Below, in pieces: positions 22,949 through 31,731 of a stretch of DNA of 57,775 bases. The translations under genes and the position numbers were made by a program. Within the stretch, counting starts at the first letter, position 1. The number at the start of each line of letters is the position of its first letter. Under the pieces are notes generated by a model. That model saw only the letters and a program-made list of their open reading frames with translations, was not told where the DNA came from and made no database searches. Origin of the DNA: CAYOWK01 sp964407665 (GTDB lineage: Bacteria > Pseudomonadota > Alphaproteobacteria > Caulobacterales > Hyphomonadaceae). The stretch is taken from contig CAYOWK010000026.1 of NCBI GenBank assembly GCA_964407665.1, positions 1-57,775 of the forward strand. Reading direction: 5' to 3'.

Positions 22949-24037
22949 CTATTGCCCTGGAGCAGCAGCGCGCTCGTCTGCGACAGGTATGCCCTCGTCT
23001 GAGTCGTCGCCTTCGTCGGTCGCAGCGTCGACGAGCGCCTCGACAGCTGCAGCAGGCGCCGAAGCCATAAAGGACACCACAGCCTCGCCAGTGCTTGCCG
23101 TCATGGTGTCGTCAGCCATGAACTTGCGCAGCTGGGCGGCGGCCAGATCGTCGGCCGTCGAGTTCGACCGCTCTCCCCAGGACAGCCGCTCGACAAGGTC
23201 GGCATGGGCGAGCATGTCGCCGCCTGTCAGCTGAATGAACGCCGCCTCGATCAGGTCGGCGACATGGGCGTCCCGCGAGCGGCCCGTCGTTCCGCCCATC
23301 ATGACGGCGATGACGCGGTGGTCGCCGCGCTTGGCCGAGGCCATCAGGTTGTAGCCCGACGCGTTGGTGTAGCCGGTCTTGATGCCGTCCACGCCTTCGA
23401 CGTTCGCCAGCAGCTCGTTGTGGTTCTTGTAGGTGCGCTTGTTGTAGGTGAAGCGCGGCGTCGCAAAGTAGGTGTAGCGGTCCTTGTGGTCGATCAGGAT
23501 CGCCTCGGCCAGCTTCGCCATGTCGCGGGCGGTAGTCACCTGACGCGAGTCCGGAAGGCCCGAGGGATTGTAGAAGGTGGTGTTCTCCATCCCGAGTTCG
23601 CGTGCCTTGTCGTTCATCGCAATCGCGAATTTGGTTTGCGAGCCGCCGAGCTTCTCGGCCAGCACCATGGCGACATCGTTGGCGGATTTGGTGACCAGCG
23701 CCTGGATGGCGTCGTCAACGCGGATGGTTGACCCGGTCTTCAGGCCCAGTTTTGACGGCGCCTGCGAGGCGGCATGCTTCGAAACCGGAAGCCGGTCGGT
23801 CAGCTTCAGCTTGCCCGAATCGAGCGCGTCGAAGGTCAGATAGAGGGTCATGACCTTGGTCAGGGACGCCGGATAGCGCAGATCGTCGGCATTACGGGCG
23901 TGCAGAACCTGCGCGGAATCCATGTCGACGACGATGGACGCATACTTCCCGGCCCAGGCCGGCATGGCGACCAGAGCCGCCAGCACCAGGCCGACCACAA
24001 CTTTCCAGACGTTGGAAACCAGAGTCAGAGGCCTCAT
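22949..24037 (-). CDS. D-alanyl-D-alanine carboxypeptidase (PBP5/6-like)
   Basis: 362 aa from the ATG at 24037; the frame extends to a TTG at 24058 only. Signal/anchor segment, then the serine active-site SLTK, the SAN triad element and KTGYT. It trims the terminal D-Ala of peptidoglycan stem peptides. The C-terminus has an acidic Ala-rich tail rather than the classic amphipathic membrane helix. It is convergent with the transglycosylase gene (18-nt gap), so two cell-wall enzymes are adjacent. Confidence 0.94.
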   Translation of the reverse strand: MRPLTLVSNVWKVVVGLVLAALVAMPAWAGKYASIVVDMDSAQVLHARNADDLRYPASLTKVMTLYLTFDALDSGKLKLTDRLPVSKHAASQAPSKLGLKTGSTIRVDDAIQALVTKSANDVAMVLAEKLGGSQTKFAIAMNDKARELGMENTTFYNPSGLPDSRQVTTARDMAKLAEAILIDHKDRYTYFATPRFTYNKRTYKNHNELLANVEGVDGIKTGYTNASGYNLMASAKRGDHRVIAVMMGGTTGRSRDAHVADLIEAAFIQLTGGDMLAHADLVERLSWGERSNSTADDLAAAQLRKFMADDTMTASTGEAVVSFMASAPAAAVEALVDAATDEGDDSDEGIPVADERAAAPGQ

Positions 24038-24458
24038 TGGGGAGGGATCCCTGTTCAAGTTGATGCAAACCGCACAGAGCAGAGGGTCCGAGAACCAGCT
24101 TACTCAAAGCTTAAGTCACGTCATGTTAAATATGCAGGAACGCGGCCATTTCCGCTGCAAGCAATCCCCTTGGGCAAGTTTCGATTCAACCAGACCGCTC
24201 GGCGCCTTTAACAGGAGCACGGGCGACATTAACTCTCCCTGAACCAGACCGGAAACCCTGCAGACTGTGGAGACTTTGCCGGCGGCCGCAAGCTCGGGGT
24301 TGCCGGAAGCGGGTGCGACCGGAATCTCAATCGGCTCCAAGGGGCGGTTAGGCCCTTCCCCCCGGCCCCGACTTCAATATCTAATAGGGAAGCGGCCGCC
24401 CTTGCGATGGCCCGTATCGATCCAGTTGGCCCCCGGTGGGCAGAGGCGTCTCGGAACA
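24038..24458. other. 421-bp intergenic region between the carboxypeptidase gene and clpS
   Basis: No gene or RNA is supported. It holds divergent promoters for both neighbours by position. TTAA-type half-sites occur at 24111, 24125, 24218 and 24229 but not with 7-nt spacing. I see no convincing sigma-70 or heat-shock promoter. Confidence 0.5.
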
Positions 24459-24842
24459 ATGGCGGACAAGATTTTCCTGGCGGGACCAAAGGGGCCACCC
24501 GGCCCCCGCGGGCCGGGTGCGAACAAGGGACCGGCTGACGCAAACCGGGAGGTGGGCGTCGCCACGCGCGTCAAGCCGCAGACCAAGAAGCCCTCGATGT
24601 ACCGGGTGCTGATCCTCAACGACGACTACACGCCGATGGAATTCGTGGTGCTCGTCCTCGAGCACTTCTTCAACAAGTCGCGGGAAGAGGCGACCCGGAT
24701 TATGCTGCACGTCCACAATTACGGAGTGGGTGTATGCGGCGTCTATCCTTTCGAAGTCGCCGAGACCAAGGTGGCGCAGGTGCTGGACCTCGCCCGCCGC
24801 AGCGAACACCCCCTGCAATGCACCATGGAAAGGGAGGACTGA
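24459..24842 (+). CDS. clpS: ATP-dependent Clp protease adaptor
   Basis: 127 aa from the ATG at 24459; the frame is open further up but non-coding. Adaptor that delivers N-degron substrates to ClpA. The core has MYRVLILNDDYTPMEFVV, the HVHNYGVGVCGVY segment and a CTMERED tail. The N-terminal extension carries Gly-Pro-x triplets (GPKGPPGPRGPG), unusual for ClpS. clpA follows after 6 nt, so they form an operon. Confidence 0.95.
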   Translation: MADKIFLAGPKGPPGPRGPGANKGPADANREVGVATRVKPQTKKPSMYRVLILNDDYTPMEFVVLVLEHFFNKSREEATRIMLHVHNYGVGVCGVYPFEVAETKVAQVLDLARRSEHPLQCTMERED

Positions 24843-24848
24843 CCGCAG

Positions 24849-27158
24849 ATGCCTTCGCTGACGCCCAGTCTTGAACACGCCCTGCAACGCGCCCTCGAAC
24901 AGGCCGCAGAGCGCAAGCACGAATACGCCACGCTGGAGCACCTGTTGCTCGCCCTTACCGAGGACGAGGACGCCTCCGACGTCATGACGGCCTGCAAGCT
25001 CGATATCGAGAAGCTGCGCCGCGATCTGGTCAACTATCTCGACAATGACTGCGCCAGCTTCGTCGTCGAGGACGGCGGGCAGGTGCACCCCACCGCTGCG
25101 TTCCAGCGGGTGGTTCAGCGCGCCATCCTGCACGTCGAGAGCTCCAGCCGTGACGAAGTCACCGGCGCCAATGTCCTGGTGTCGATCTTCGCCGAGCGCG
25201 ACAGTCATGCCGCCTACTTCCTGCAGGAGCAGGACATGACGCGCTATGACGCCGTGAACTACATTTCCCATGGCATCGCCAAAAAGCCGGGCATGTCCAA
25301 GCCGAAGCCTGTCGAAGGCGCGTCGGACCGCGAAGAGGAGACAACGAAACCTGTGGGCGAAGCGCTGACGGCCTACTGCGTAAACCTCAACGAGAAGGCC
25401 AAGCAGGGGAAGACTGATCCCCTGATCGGCCGCCATGCGGAAGTCGAGCGTGCGATCCAGGTTCTCTGCCGCCGCCGCAAGAACAACCCGCTTCTGGTGG
25501 GCGATCCGGGCGTCGGCAAGACCGCCATTGCCGAGGGCATGGCCAAGAAGATCGTCGATGGCGAGGCGCCCAGCATCCTCAAGGACGCTGTCATCTTCTC
25601 GCTCGACATGGGCGCGCTGCTGGCCGGCACCCGCTATCGCGGCGACTTCGAGGAGCGCCTCAAGGCGGTCGTGAAGGAGCTGGAAGAGCAGCCCAAGGCC
25701 GTTCTGTTCATCGACGAGATCCACACCGTGATTGGCGCCGGCGCGACCTCGGGCGGGGCCATGGACGCCTCCAACCTTCTGAAGCCCGCGCTTCAGTCCG
25801 GCGGCCTGCGCTGCATGGGCTCGACGACCTACAAGGAATACCGCCAGCACTTCGAGAAGGACCGGGCGCTCGCCCGCCGCTTCCAGAAGATCGACGTGGT
25901 GGAGCCCTCGGTCGAGGATTCGATCAAGATCGTGATGGGTCTCAAACCGTACTTCGAGGAGTTCCACGGCCTCAAATACACAAACGAGGCTGTCCGCACC
26001 GCGGTCGAGCTGTCGGCCCGCTACATCACGGACCGCAAGCTGCCCGACAAGGCGATCGATGTGATCGACGAGGCCGGCGCGGGCCAGTGGCTGGTCCCGG
26101 AAGCCAAGCGCCGCAAGCAGATCGGCCCCAAGGAGATCGAACTCGTCGTCTCCAAGATGGCGCGCATTCCGCCCAAGCAGGTCTCCAAGTCGGACTCTGA
26201 CCAGCTGCGTACGATGGAAACCGATCTCAAGCGCGTGGTCTTCGGACAGGACGCCGCCATCACGGCGCTGGCTTCGGCCATCAAGCTGGCGCGGGCGGGC
26301 CTGCGCGAGCCCAACAAGCCGATTGGCTCCTACCTGTTCTCTGGCCCCACAGGCGTCGGCAAGACCGAGGTCGCCCGTCAGCTGGCGTCGCTCCTCGGCG
26401 TCGAGCTGCTGCGCTTCGACATGTCGGAATACATGGAACGGCACACGGTCAGCCGCCTGATCGGCGCGCCTCCGGGCTATGTCGGTTACGATCAGGGCGG
26501 TCTGCTGACCGACCAGGTCGACCAGCATCCGCACTGCGTCCTGCTGATGGACGAGATCGAGAAGGCCCACCCGGACCTGTTCAACATCCTTCTGCAGGTG
26601 ATGGACAACGGCACGCTCACCGACTCGAACGGCAAGAAGATCGACTTCCGGAACGTGATCCTGATCATGACCACAAACGCGGGCGCATCCGACGCCGCCA
26701 AGGAGTCCATCGGCTTTGGCCGCGGAAAGCGCGAAGGCGAGGACGAAGAGGCCATCAAGCGCCTGTTCACCCCCGAGTTCCGCAACCGCCTCGACGCGAC
26801 CATCCCGTTCGCGGGCCTGTCGCGCGAGATCATCGAGCAGGTGGTGGACAAGTTCATCCTCCAGCTGGAAGCGCAGCTCGCGGACCGCAACGTCACGATC
26901 GCGCTCACCACCAAGGCTCGCGCCTGGCTGGCGACCAAGGGTTACGACGAGGCCTTCGGCGCGCGTCCGCTGGGCCGCGTGATTCAGGAGCACGTGAAGA
27001 AGCCGATGGCGGAGGAGCTGCTGTTCGGTGCGCTCCAGAAGGGCGGCGGCGTCAAGATCGACGTCGACAAGGACGATCCGGACAAGCTGTCGTTCACCTA
27101 CGTCGAGGACGCCAAGCCCAAGGCCAAGGAAATGGGCGAGCCCGAGCCGGTCGAATAA
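24849..27158 (+). CDS. clpA: ATP-dependent Clp protease ATP-binding subunit
   Basis: 769 aa. AAA+ unfoldase partner of ClpP. It has an N-terminal Clp-repeat domain (PSLEHALQRALEQA), the first Walker A GDPGVGKT at 218-225 with Walker B FIDEIHT, a second Walker A GPTGVGKT at 499-506 and a LLMDEIEKAHPD Walker B. The middle-domain coiled coil of ClpB is absent, which identifies ClpA. The C-terminal segment is acidic. Its stop is followed by a terminator. Confidence 0.97.
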   Translation: MPSLTPSLEHALQRALEQAAERKHEYATLEHLLLALTEDEDASDVMTACKLDIEKLRRDLVNYLDNDCASFVVEDGGQVHPTAAFQRVVQRAILHVESSSRDEVTGANVLVSIFAERDSHAAYFLQEQDMTRYDAVNYISHGIAKKPGMSKPKPVEGASDREEETTKPVGEALTAYCVNLNEKAKQGKTDPLIGRHAEVERAIQVLCRRRKNNPLLVGDPGVGKTAIAEGMAKKIVDGEAPSILKDAVIFSLDMGALLAGTRYRGDFEERLKAVVKELEEQPKAVLFIDEIHTVIGAGATSGGAMDASNLLKPALQSGGLRCMGSTTYKEYRQHFEKDRALARRFQKIDVVEPSVEDSIKIVMGLKPYFEEFHGLKYTNEAVRTAVELSARYITDRKLPDKAIDVIDEAGAGQWLVPEAKRRKQIGPKEIELVVSKMARIPPKQVSKSDSDQLRTMETDLKRVVFGQDAAITALASAIKLARAGLREPNKPIGSYLFSGPTGVGKTEVARQLASLLGVELLRFDMSEYMERHTVSRLIGAPPGYVGYDQGGLLTDQVDQHPHCVLLMDEIEKAHPDLFNILLQVMDNGTLTDSNGKKIDFRNVILIMTTNAGASDAAKESIGFGRGKREGEDEEAIKRLFTPEFRNRLDATIPFAGLSREIIEQVVDKFILQLEAQLADRNVTIALTTKARAWLATKGYDEAFGARPLGRVIQEHVKKPMAEELLFGALQKGGGVKIDVDKDDPDKLSFTYVEDAKPKAKEMGEPEPVE

Positions 27159-27184
27159 GGGCAGGGCATCCTGATCTACGCAGG

Positions 27185-27209
27185 CGGCGGGTCGAAGGGC
27201 CCGCCGTTT
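27185..27209 (+). terminator. stem-loop after clpA
   Basis: CGGCGGG (27185-27191) pairs with CCCGCCG (27200-27206), followed by TTTGTC; 27 nt after the clpA stop. Confidence 0.65.
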
Positions 27210-27350
27210 GTCGTTGAGCGGCGCTCGCTGCGCTAATGGCGGTCAGGTTGTGGCGGCGGAACTCACTCCGATCGTTCTTCGATACGCGGCTTGGCGACAG
27301 GCCGGAGGCCCCGTATGCGTTTCAGCAACGAGAAACCCGGGAGGACCTAC

Positions 27351-27992
27351 ATGACCCTGCGCCTTTTGACCGCCGCCGCCATCGCCGCCCTTGCTGCGGG
27401 CTGCACACATGTGCCGGGCGATATGCCGGCTGCGCCTGCAGCACCCGCCGCGCCTGTCGCCGCCGTCGCGGCGCCTGCAGCCCCGCCCGCGCCTGCAGCG
27501 CCTGCGGCCGCGCCGACCGGCCCGGCGCCGCTCCAGGTCCTGAACCCCACCTACGTCTCGATCCCGATGGAGATCACCATCAACAAGCCGGTGAAAGAGG
27601 TGTGGGCGCGCATCGGCAAGTATTGCGACATCTCGGAATGGCTGCAGATCGCGACCGGATGCACCATCACGTCGGGCAAGGACGGCGAAGTGGGCGCGGT
27701 TCGCACCGTCGGCGCCGAGATCCTCGTCGGCAAGACGGAGTACTCCTACACCTACACCCAGCCGGTGCGCGAAGGCCGTCTCTACAACCTCTACCACGGC
27801 ACGCTGGAGGCCCGTCCCATCGATGCGAACACGACGCGCATGTACTACACGCTGGTGTACGACAACTCGCTGATCCCGGGCGATGCAGCCGCCAAGGCCG
27901 CCGACATCGAGCGCCGCCGCGTGGCGTTCACGCGCGCCCTGCAGAACATGAAGACGCTCGCTGAAGGCGGCACGATCGCGCCGAGGGGCTGA
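27351..27992 (+). CDS. SRPBCC-like lipoprotein with Ala/Pro linker
   Basis: 213 aa. GGAGG lies before the ATG at 27351. A lipobox (LAAGCT) is followed by a 45-residue Ala/Pro linker and then a SRPBCC fold: SIPMEITINKPVKEVWARIGKYCDISEWLQ is the standard opening, with TYTQPVREGRLYNLYHGTL after it. It is probably a periplasmic, lipid-anchored ligand-binding protein; the ligand is unknown. Confidence 0.8.
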   Translation: MTLRLLTAAAIAALAAGCTHVPGDMPAAPAAPAAPVAAVAAPAAPPAPAAPAAAPTGPAPLQVLNPTYVSIPMEITINKPVKEVWARIGKYCDISEWLQIATGCTITSGKDGEVGAVRTVGAEILVGKTEYSYTYTQPVREGRLYNLYHGTLEARPIDANTTRMYYTLVYDNSLIPGDAAAKAADIERRRVAFTRALQNMKTLAEGGTIAPRG

Positions 27993-28038
27993 TCGAGCCC
28001 GTTGGTAGCCAGAGGCAGTCGCACGCTCTGACCTGAAA

Positions 28039-28075
28039 CCTGCAGCGCGTTGATCTTCGATCAGGGGGCTGCAGG
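28039..28075. terminator. inverted repeat between two convergent genes
   Basis: CCTGCAGC (28039-28046) pairs with GCTGCAGG (28068-28075), with an inner TGATC/GATCA stem. It overlaps the 3' end of the minus-strand gene and lies 47 nt after the SRPBCC lipoprotein gene. Confidence 0.5.
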
Positions 28076-28552
28076 TCGGTGGGGGATGTTTTCGCCAGGA
28101 ACAAAGACTGTCGCGAAGTCGCCTGTTGTCCTCGACCAGTGCTTTACAGCGTAGCCGATGAAACCGGGGCGCACGAACTCGATCATCACGACATCATTTG
28201 GGGTGTCGACTGCGGGGCGTGCGGGAGAAGTTGGAGCATATCGTCCCGGCGGTCCAACGGCGACCGCCCATTCGTCGAGACTGGTCGCAGGTCCCTCGAC
28301 CAGCGCGAATGGGGCGTCGGGAAGCGAATGGAGCCTGGCCTGCAGGCGTCTCGTTCCGCGCGTGGTTCCCGCGATGAGCTCCAGAGTATCCAGAGCGCCG
28401 TCCCCATCGAAATCTCCGCGTCCAGCCACCGGCGCATCTGCCGGCTGAGACACATTCGGAAAATTCAAATGGTCGGGCATGGCCGCTCTCTGCGCTTCGG
28501 CCGACCCGATGCAAACACAGGCGATCGCCACAAGCCCGAAAGCAGACCTCAT
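28061..28552 (-). CDS. secreted protein with a calcium-loop-like motif
   Basis: 163 aa from the ATG at 28552 (GGGGG upstream); the frame is open to 28606, but that part overlaps an inverted repeat. Sec signal peptide with AEA-Q cut. Just after it comes GRGDFDGDGALDTLEL, a single D-x-D-x-D-G calcium-binding loop as in FG-GAP/EF-hand-like repeats. The rest matches nothing I know. It lies downstream of the PQQ dehydrogenase on the same strand. Confidence 0.68.
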   Translation of the reverse strand: MRSAFGLVAIACVCIGSAEAQRAAMPDHLNFPNVSQPADAPVAGRGDFDGDGALDTLELIAGTTRGTRRLQARLHSLPDAPFALVEGPATSLDEWAVAVGPPGRYAPTSPARPAVDTPNDVVMIEFVRPGFIGYAVKHWSRTTGDFATVFVPGENIPHRPAAP

Positions 28553-28590
28553 GAAGCCCCCAAACCCGCACGCTGTCAGCATGCGGGTCG

Positions 28591-28623
28591 ATTGGGTCAG
28601 TAGCAACAGTCTACTGACCCAAT
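28591..28623 (-). terminator. 13-bp perfect inverted repeat after the PQQ dehydrogenase
   Basis: ATTGGGTCAGTAG and its exact complement are separated by 7 nt. It lies 17 nt beyond the stop of the minus-strand dehydrogenase. No T-tract follows on the minus strand, so a protein-binding site is also possible. Confidence 0.5.
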
Positions 28624-28639
28624 AGCGGGCTAGACTGGA

Positions 28640-30820
28640 CTAGCGCGCCTCGGCTTCCTGGGCGGCCTTCTCGTCGTTGGCGCGCTTGATGACGTAGTGG
28701 AAGATGGCGTCGGTCTGTTCCGCCGTCAGCATGGTGCCGAAGCCCGGCATGCCGCGCTGGGCGCGGTCGCCAGCGCGAACGGCGCCATCCCAGCTCGTCT
28801 TGTCGCGGAGCAGGGCGCTGTAGCGCAGGTCCGGAGCAACGGCGCCGGCGGCGGGAACCGTGCGGCGGCCATGGCAGGCCGAGCAGGACGCATCATACAG
28901 CTGTTCGCCCGACGCCACCGTCTCGTTGTTGGCGGTCAGCAGAGGCGGATCGATCTTCACGGACGCAGGCGCCGCCATGCCAGCGGGCATGTCCGCCGGA
29001 AGCGTAGCGGTCCCGCCGGCCTTGAAGACCAGGATGCGGCTGTTGTTGGCGGAAACAGCGCTCGTGCGCTTGCCGCCTGGAGGCAGACCGCGCGCGCCGA
29101 CCAGAATGGCGACATGCTGCTGGCCGTTGACCGTGTAGGTCGACGGGGCAGCGACAACGCGGGCGCCAGTCGGTGCAGACCACAGCTTCTCGCCTGTCTT
29201 GGCGTTGTAGGCGACGAACTCGCCCTTGTGGTTGCCCGAGAAGACGAGATTGCCCGAGGTCGCGAGCACGCCAGTTGCGCCGTAGACATCGTTCTGGACG
29301 CGCCAGACTTCCTTGCCCTGAACCGGGTCCCAGGCCAGCAGGTAAGAGTCCGTTTTGGGCGCCGTGCCCATTGCGACGACCGGTGTTTCGCCGGGGCCGG
29401 CCGCAAAGCCGATACCGGTGTTCCAGCCCTGCATGTTGGGTTTGAAGTCCTTGGGGGGCGCGTAGGTAGCGGGCGAGACCGTCACCGGCAGGTAGACGAG
29501 GCCGGTTTCCGGGCTGAACGCCATCGGGTGCCAGTTGTGCATGCCCAGCGCCGCCGGAGCGACGATAACGGCCTTGCCGGTCAGGTCGAAGCGGGCTTCC
29601 GGAACTTCCACGGGACGGCCAGTCTTCATGTCGACATGCGTCGCCCAGGTAAGGGGAGCAAACTTGTTGGCGTTCAGCAGCTCGCCGGTCTTGGCGTCCA
29701 GAACATAGAAGAAGCCGTTCTTCGGCGCCTGCATGACCACGCGGCGCATCTTGCCGTTATAGTTCAGGTCCGCGACCATGATGGGCTGGGTGGCCGTATA
29801 GTCCCAGGTTTCGCCGGGCGTGGTCTGGTAGTGCCACTTGTAGGCGCCGGTGCGCGGGTCGAGGGCGACGATCGAGGACAGGAACAGATTATCGCCGCCG
29901 CCGGGTGAACGGATGGCCTGGTTCCAGGGCGTTCCGTTGCCGGTGCCGACGTAGAGCAGGTCGAGCTCCGGATCATAGGCGATGCCATCCCACAGGGTGC
30001 CGCCGCCGCCGAGTTTCCACCATTCGCCTTTCCAGGTGGGCAGGGCGATGTTCTGGAGTTCAGGCTGTTCCTGCGGCTGGTTCGGTTCGCGGGGCACGGA
30101 ATACCAGCGCCAGTCCTGCTTGCCGGTTTCGGCGTCATAAGCGGTGATATAGCCCCGCACGCGATATTCGGCGCCGCCATTGCCGATGATGACCTTGCCT
30201 TTGACGATGCGGGGCACGCCGGTGATCGTGTAAGGCTGCGACGTATCGCTCGTCTGAACCGACCAGACTTCCTTGCCGGTCTTGCCATCGAGCGCGATCA
30301 GGCGGCCATCAAGAGCCCCCAGATAGATCTTGCCGTTCCAGGCGGCCACGCCGCGGTTGACGACATCGCAGCAGGCGTCAGCGCCTTTGGCCTTGTCGAC
30401 CTTGGGATCGTACTCCCAGATCTTCTCGCCGGTGGCGACATTGTAGGCCTTCACCATCGACCAGGCGGTCGTCAGGTACATCACACCGTCCACGATGACG
30501 GGCGTGGATTCCTGGCCGCGCTCGGTGTCGATGTCGCCATACCAGGCGAGGCCGAGCGACTTCACGTTCGTGTCATTGATCTGGTCGAGGGGGCTGAAGC
30601 GCTGCTCGCGATAGTCGCGGCCGGCCGCCAGCCAGGAACCGGGCTCCTTGTCGGCGTTGATCAGGCGCTTGGCATCGACGGCGGCGGCGCCCAGTTCGTT
30701 CGTCTTGGGCGCAGAGACTGCGGCATCGCCGGGCGCTCCGACCGTGTCGCCGGTTTTGCAGCCGGAAACGAGGGAAACCGCCATCGCCAGAACGGCGATG
30801 GAAACGAGACTCTTGCGCAT
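28640..30820 (-). CDS. PQQ-dependent quinohemoprotein alcohol dehydrogenase
   Basis: 726 aa. An eight-bladed propeller dehydrogenase with a C-terminal cytochrome c domain (CSACHGRRT). Visible are the vicinal Cys pair in DACCDVV, GTGNGTPW, and the catalytic Asp in ETWDYTATQ. Two residues after that Asp is Thr, not the extra Asp of lanthanide enzymes, so a Ca2+-type cofactor is expected. The N-terminus has a lipobox (LVSGC), suggesting outer- or inner-membrane anchoring rather than free periplasmic location. No pqq genes or partner cytochrome lie in this window. Confidence 0.93.
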   Translation of the reverse strand: MRKSLVSIAVLAMAVSLVSGCKTGDTVGAPGDAAVSAPKTNELGAAAVDAKRLINADKEPGSWLAAGRDYREQRFSPLDQINDTNVKSLGLAWYGDIDTERGQESTPVIVDGVMYLTTAWSMVKAYNVATGEKIWEYDPKVDKAKGADACCDVVNRGVAAWNGKIYLGALDGRLIALDGKTGKEVWSVQTSDTSQPYTITGVPRIVKGKVIIGNGGAEYRVRGYITAYDAETGKQDWRWYSVPREPNQPQEQPELQNIALPTWKGEWWKLGGGGTLWDGIAYDPELDLLYVGTGNGTPWNQAIRSPGGGDNLFLSSIVALDPRTGAYKWHYQTTPGETWDYTATQPIMVADLNYNGKMRRVVMQAPKNGFFYVLDAKTGELLNANKFAPLTWATHVDMKTGRPVEVPEARFDLTGKAVIVAPAALGMHNWHPMAFSPETGLVYLPVTVSPATYAPPKDFKPNMQGWNTGIGFAAGPGETPVVAMGTAPKTDSYLLAWDPVQGKEVWRVQNDVYGATGVLATSGNLVFSGNHKGEFVAYNAKTGEKLWSAPTGARVVAAPSTYTVNGQQHVAILVGARGLPPGGKRTSAVSANNSRILVFKAGGTATLPADMPAGMAAPASVKIDPPLLTANNETVASGEQLYDASCSACHGRRTVPAAGAVAPDLRYSALLRDKTSWDGAVRAGDRAQRGMPGFGTMLTAEQTDAIFHYVIKRANDEKAAQEAEAR

Positions 30821-31008
30821 ACCGATTCATTCCTCCCTGAGGTCGGGTAGCCCAAAGGCAGGTTATACCCCTGCGGACTTCTGGAAACTCCCCGGTCTCC
30901 CGACGCCGGCAACCTAGATCGCGTTGCCCGGCAAGGGAAGTGCGTGAAGCGAGCCCGACCGTTCACATTGGAGTACGACAGTCCGCGACATCTGGACCAG
31001 CTCGACGG

Positions 31009-31569
31009 TCAGTCCAGGGCGATGACACGGCTCTGCAGCGCCTCGATGGCGTCCGAGGGCGTCGAGGTGTCGGCCATCAGGCGGCGGAAGCTGGCTTCCA
31101 GGAAGCCGCCCTCGATCATGTGGTCGACCAGGTGGAAGAGCGGCGCCCAGTACCCATTTTCCGACAGGAAGGCCATGGGTTTGGAATGCAGGGCCAGCTT
31201 GGCCCAGGACAGTGTCTCGACGGCCTCTTCGACTGTGCCGATGCCGCCGGGCAGAACGATGAACCCGTCCGCCTCGTCGAGCAGGATCTTCTTCCGCTCA
31301 TGCATGGTGTCGACCAGCCAGTGCTCGACGTCGGAGAGCTCCCCTTCGATCTCGCGCAGGAATTTGGGCATCACGCCGAGGACCTTGCCGCCCGATTCGT
31401 GCGCCGCGGAAGCGACCCGGCCCATCAGTCCGACATTGCCGCCGCCATACACCACCCGCATCCCGCGCTTCGCGATTTCCCGCCCGAGCCGCCGGGCGAG
31501 ATCGAGGTAGGCGACGTCGACATTGTTCGAAGAGCCGCAATAGACGGTGATGGACTTGATCGGGGACAT
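31009..31569 (-). CDS. LOG family protein (TIGR00730)
   Basis: 186 aa from the ATG at 31569 (AGGAG 7 nt upstream). The long frame above it, up to 32856, is antisense to the ABC transporter. Rossmann-like fold with GGGNVGLMG and the LOG signature PGGIGTVEE. Members release nucleobases from nucleoside 5'-monophosphates (cytokinin-riboside phosphoribohydrolase activity); older databases mislabel them lysine decarboxylases. The cellular substrate is unknown. Confidence 0.92.
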   Translation of the reverse strand: MSPIKSITVYCGSSNNVDVAYLDLARRLGREIAKRGMRVVYGGGNVGLMGRVASAAHESGGKVLGVMPKFLREIEGELSDVEHWLVDTMHERKKILLDEADGFIVLPGGIGTVEEAVETLSWAKLALHSKPMAFLSENGYWAPLFHLVDHMIEGGFLEASFRRLMADTSTPSDAIEALQSRVIALD

Positions 31570-31731
31570 CGGGGCTCCTGGGCCTCCATTTTCTGGGCCG
31601 CCATGAATGCGCTGGTTTGCGGCTTTCTGGAAGCTGCAACCTGCGCGCCACGGGGTTCCCGCCAGTCCCGTGACAGGATACGCCGAAACCGGCTGGTTTC
31701 CTGAGCCGGGCCGCCCTACATAGGCCCGGAC

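Noticed and set aside
24105..24235. CtrA boxes before clpS
   Set aside because: TTAA elements are present, but the gaps are 10-11 nt or irregular, not the 7 nt required.
24381..26993. 870-codon open frame on the minus strand opposite clpA
   Set aside because: It is the antisense shadow of clpS-clpA. High GC at third positions keeps the opposite frame open; the translation has no domain and is Arg/Gly/His-rich.
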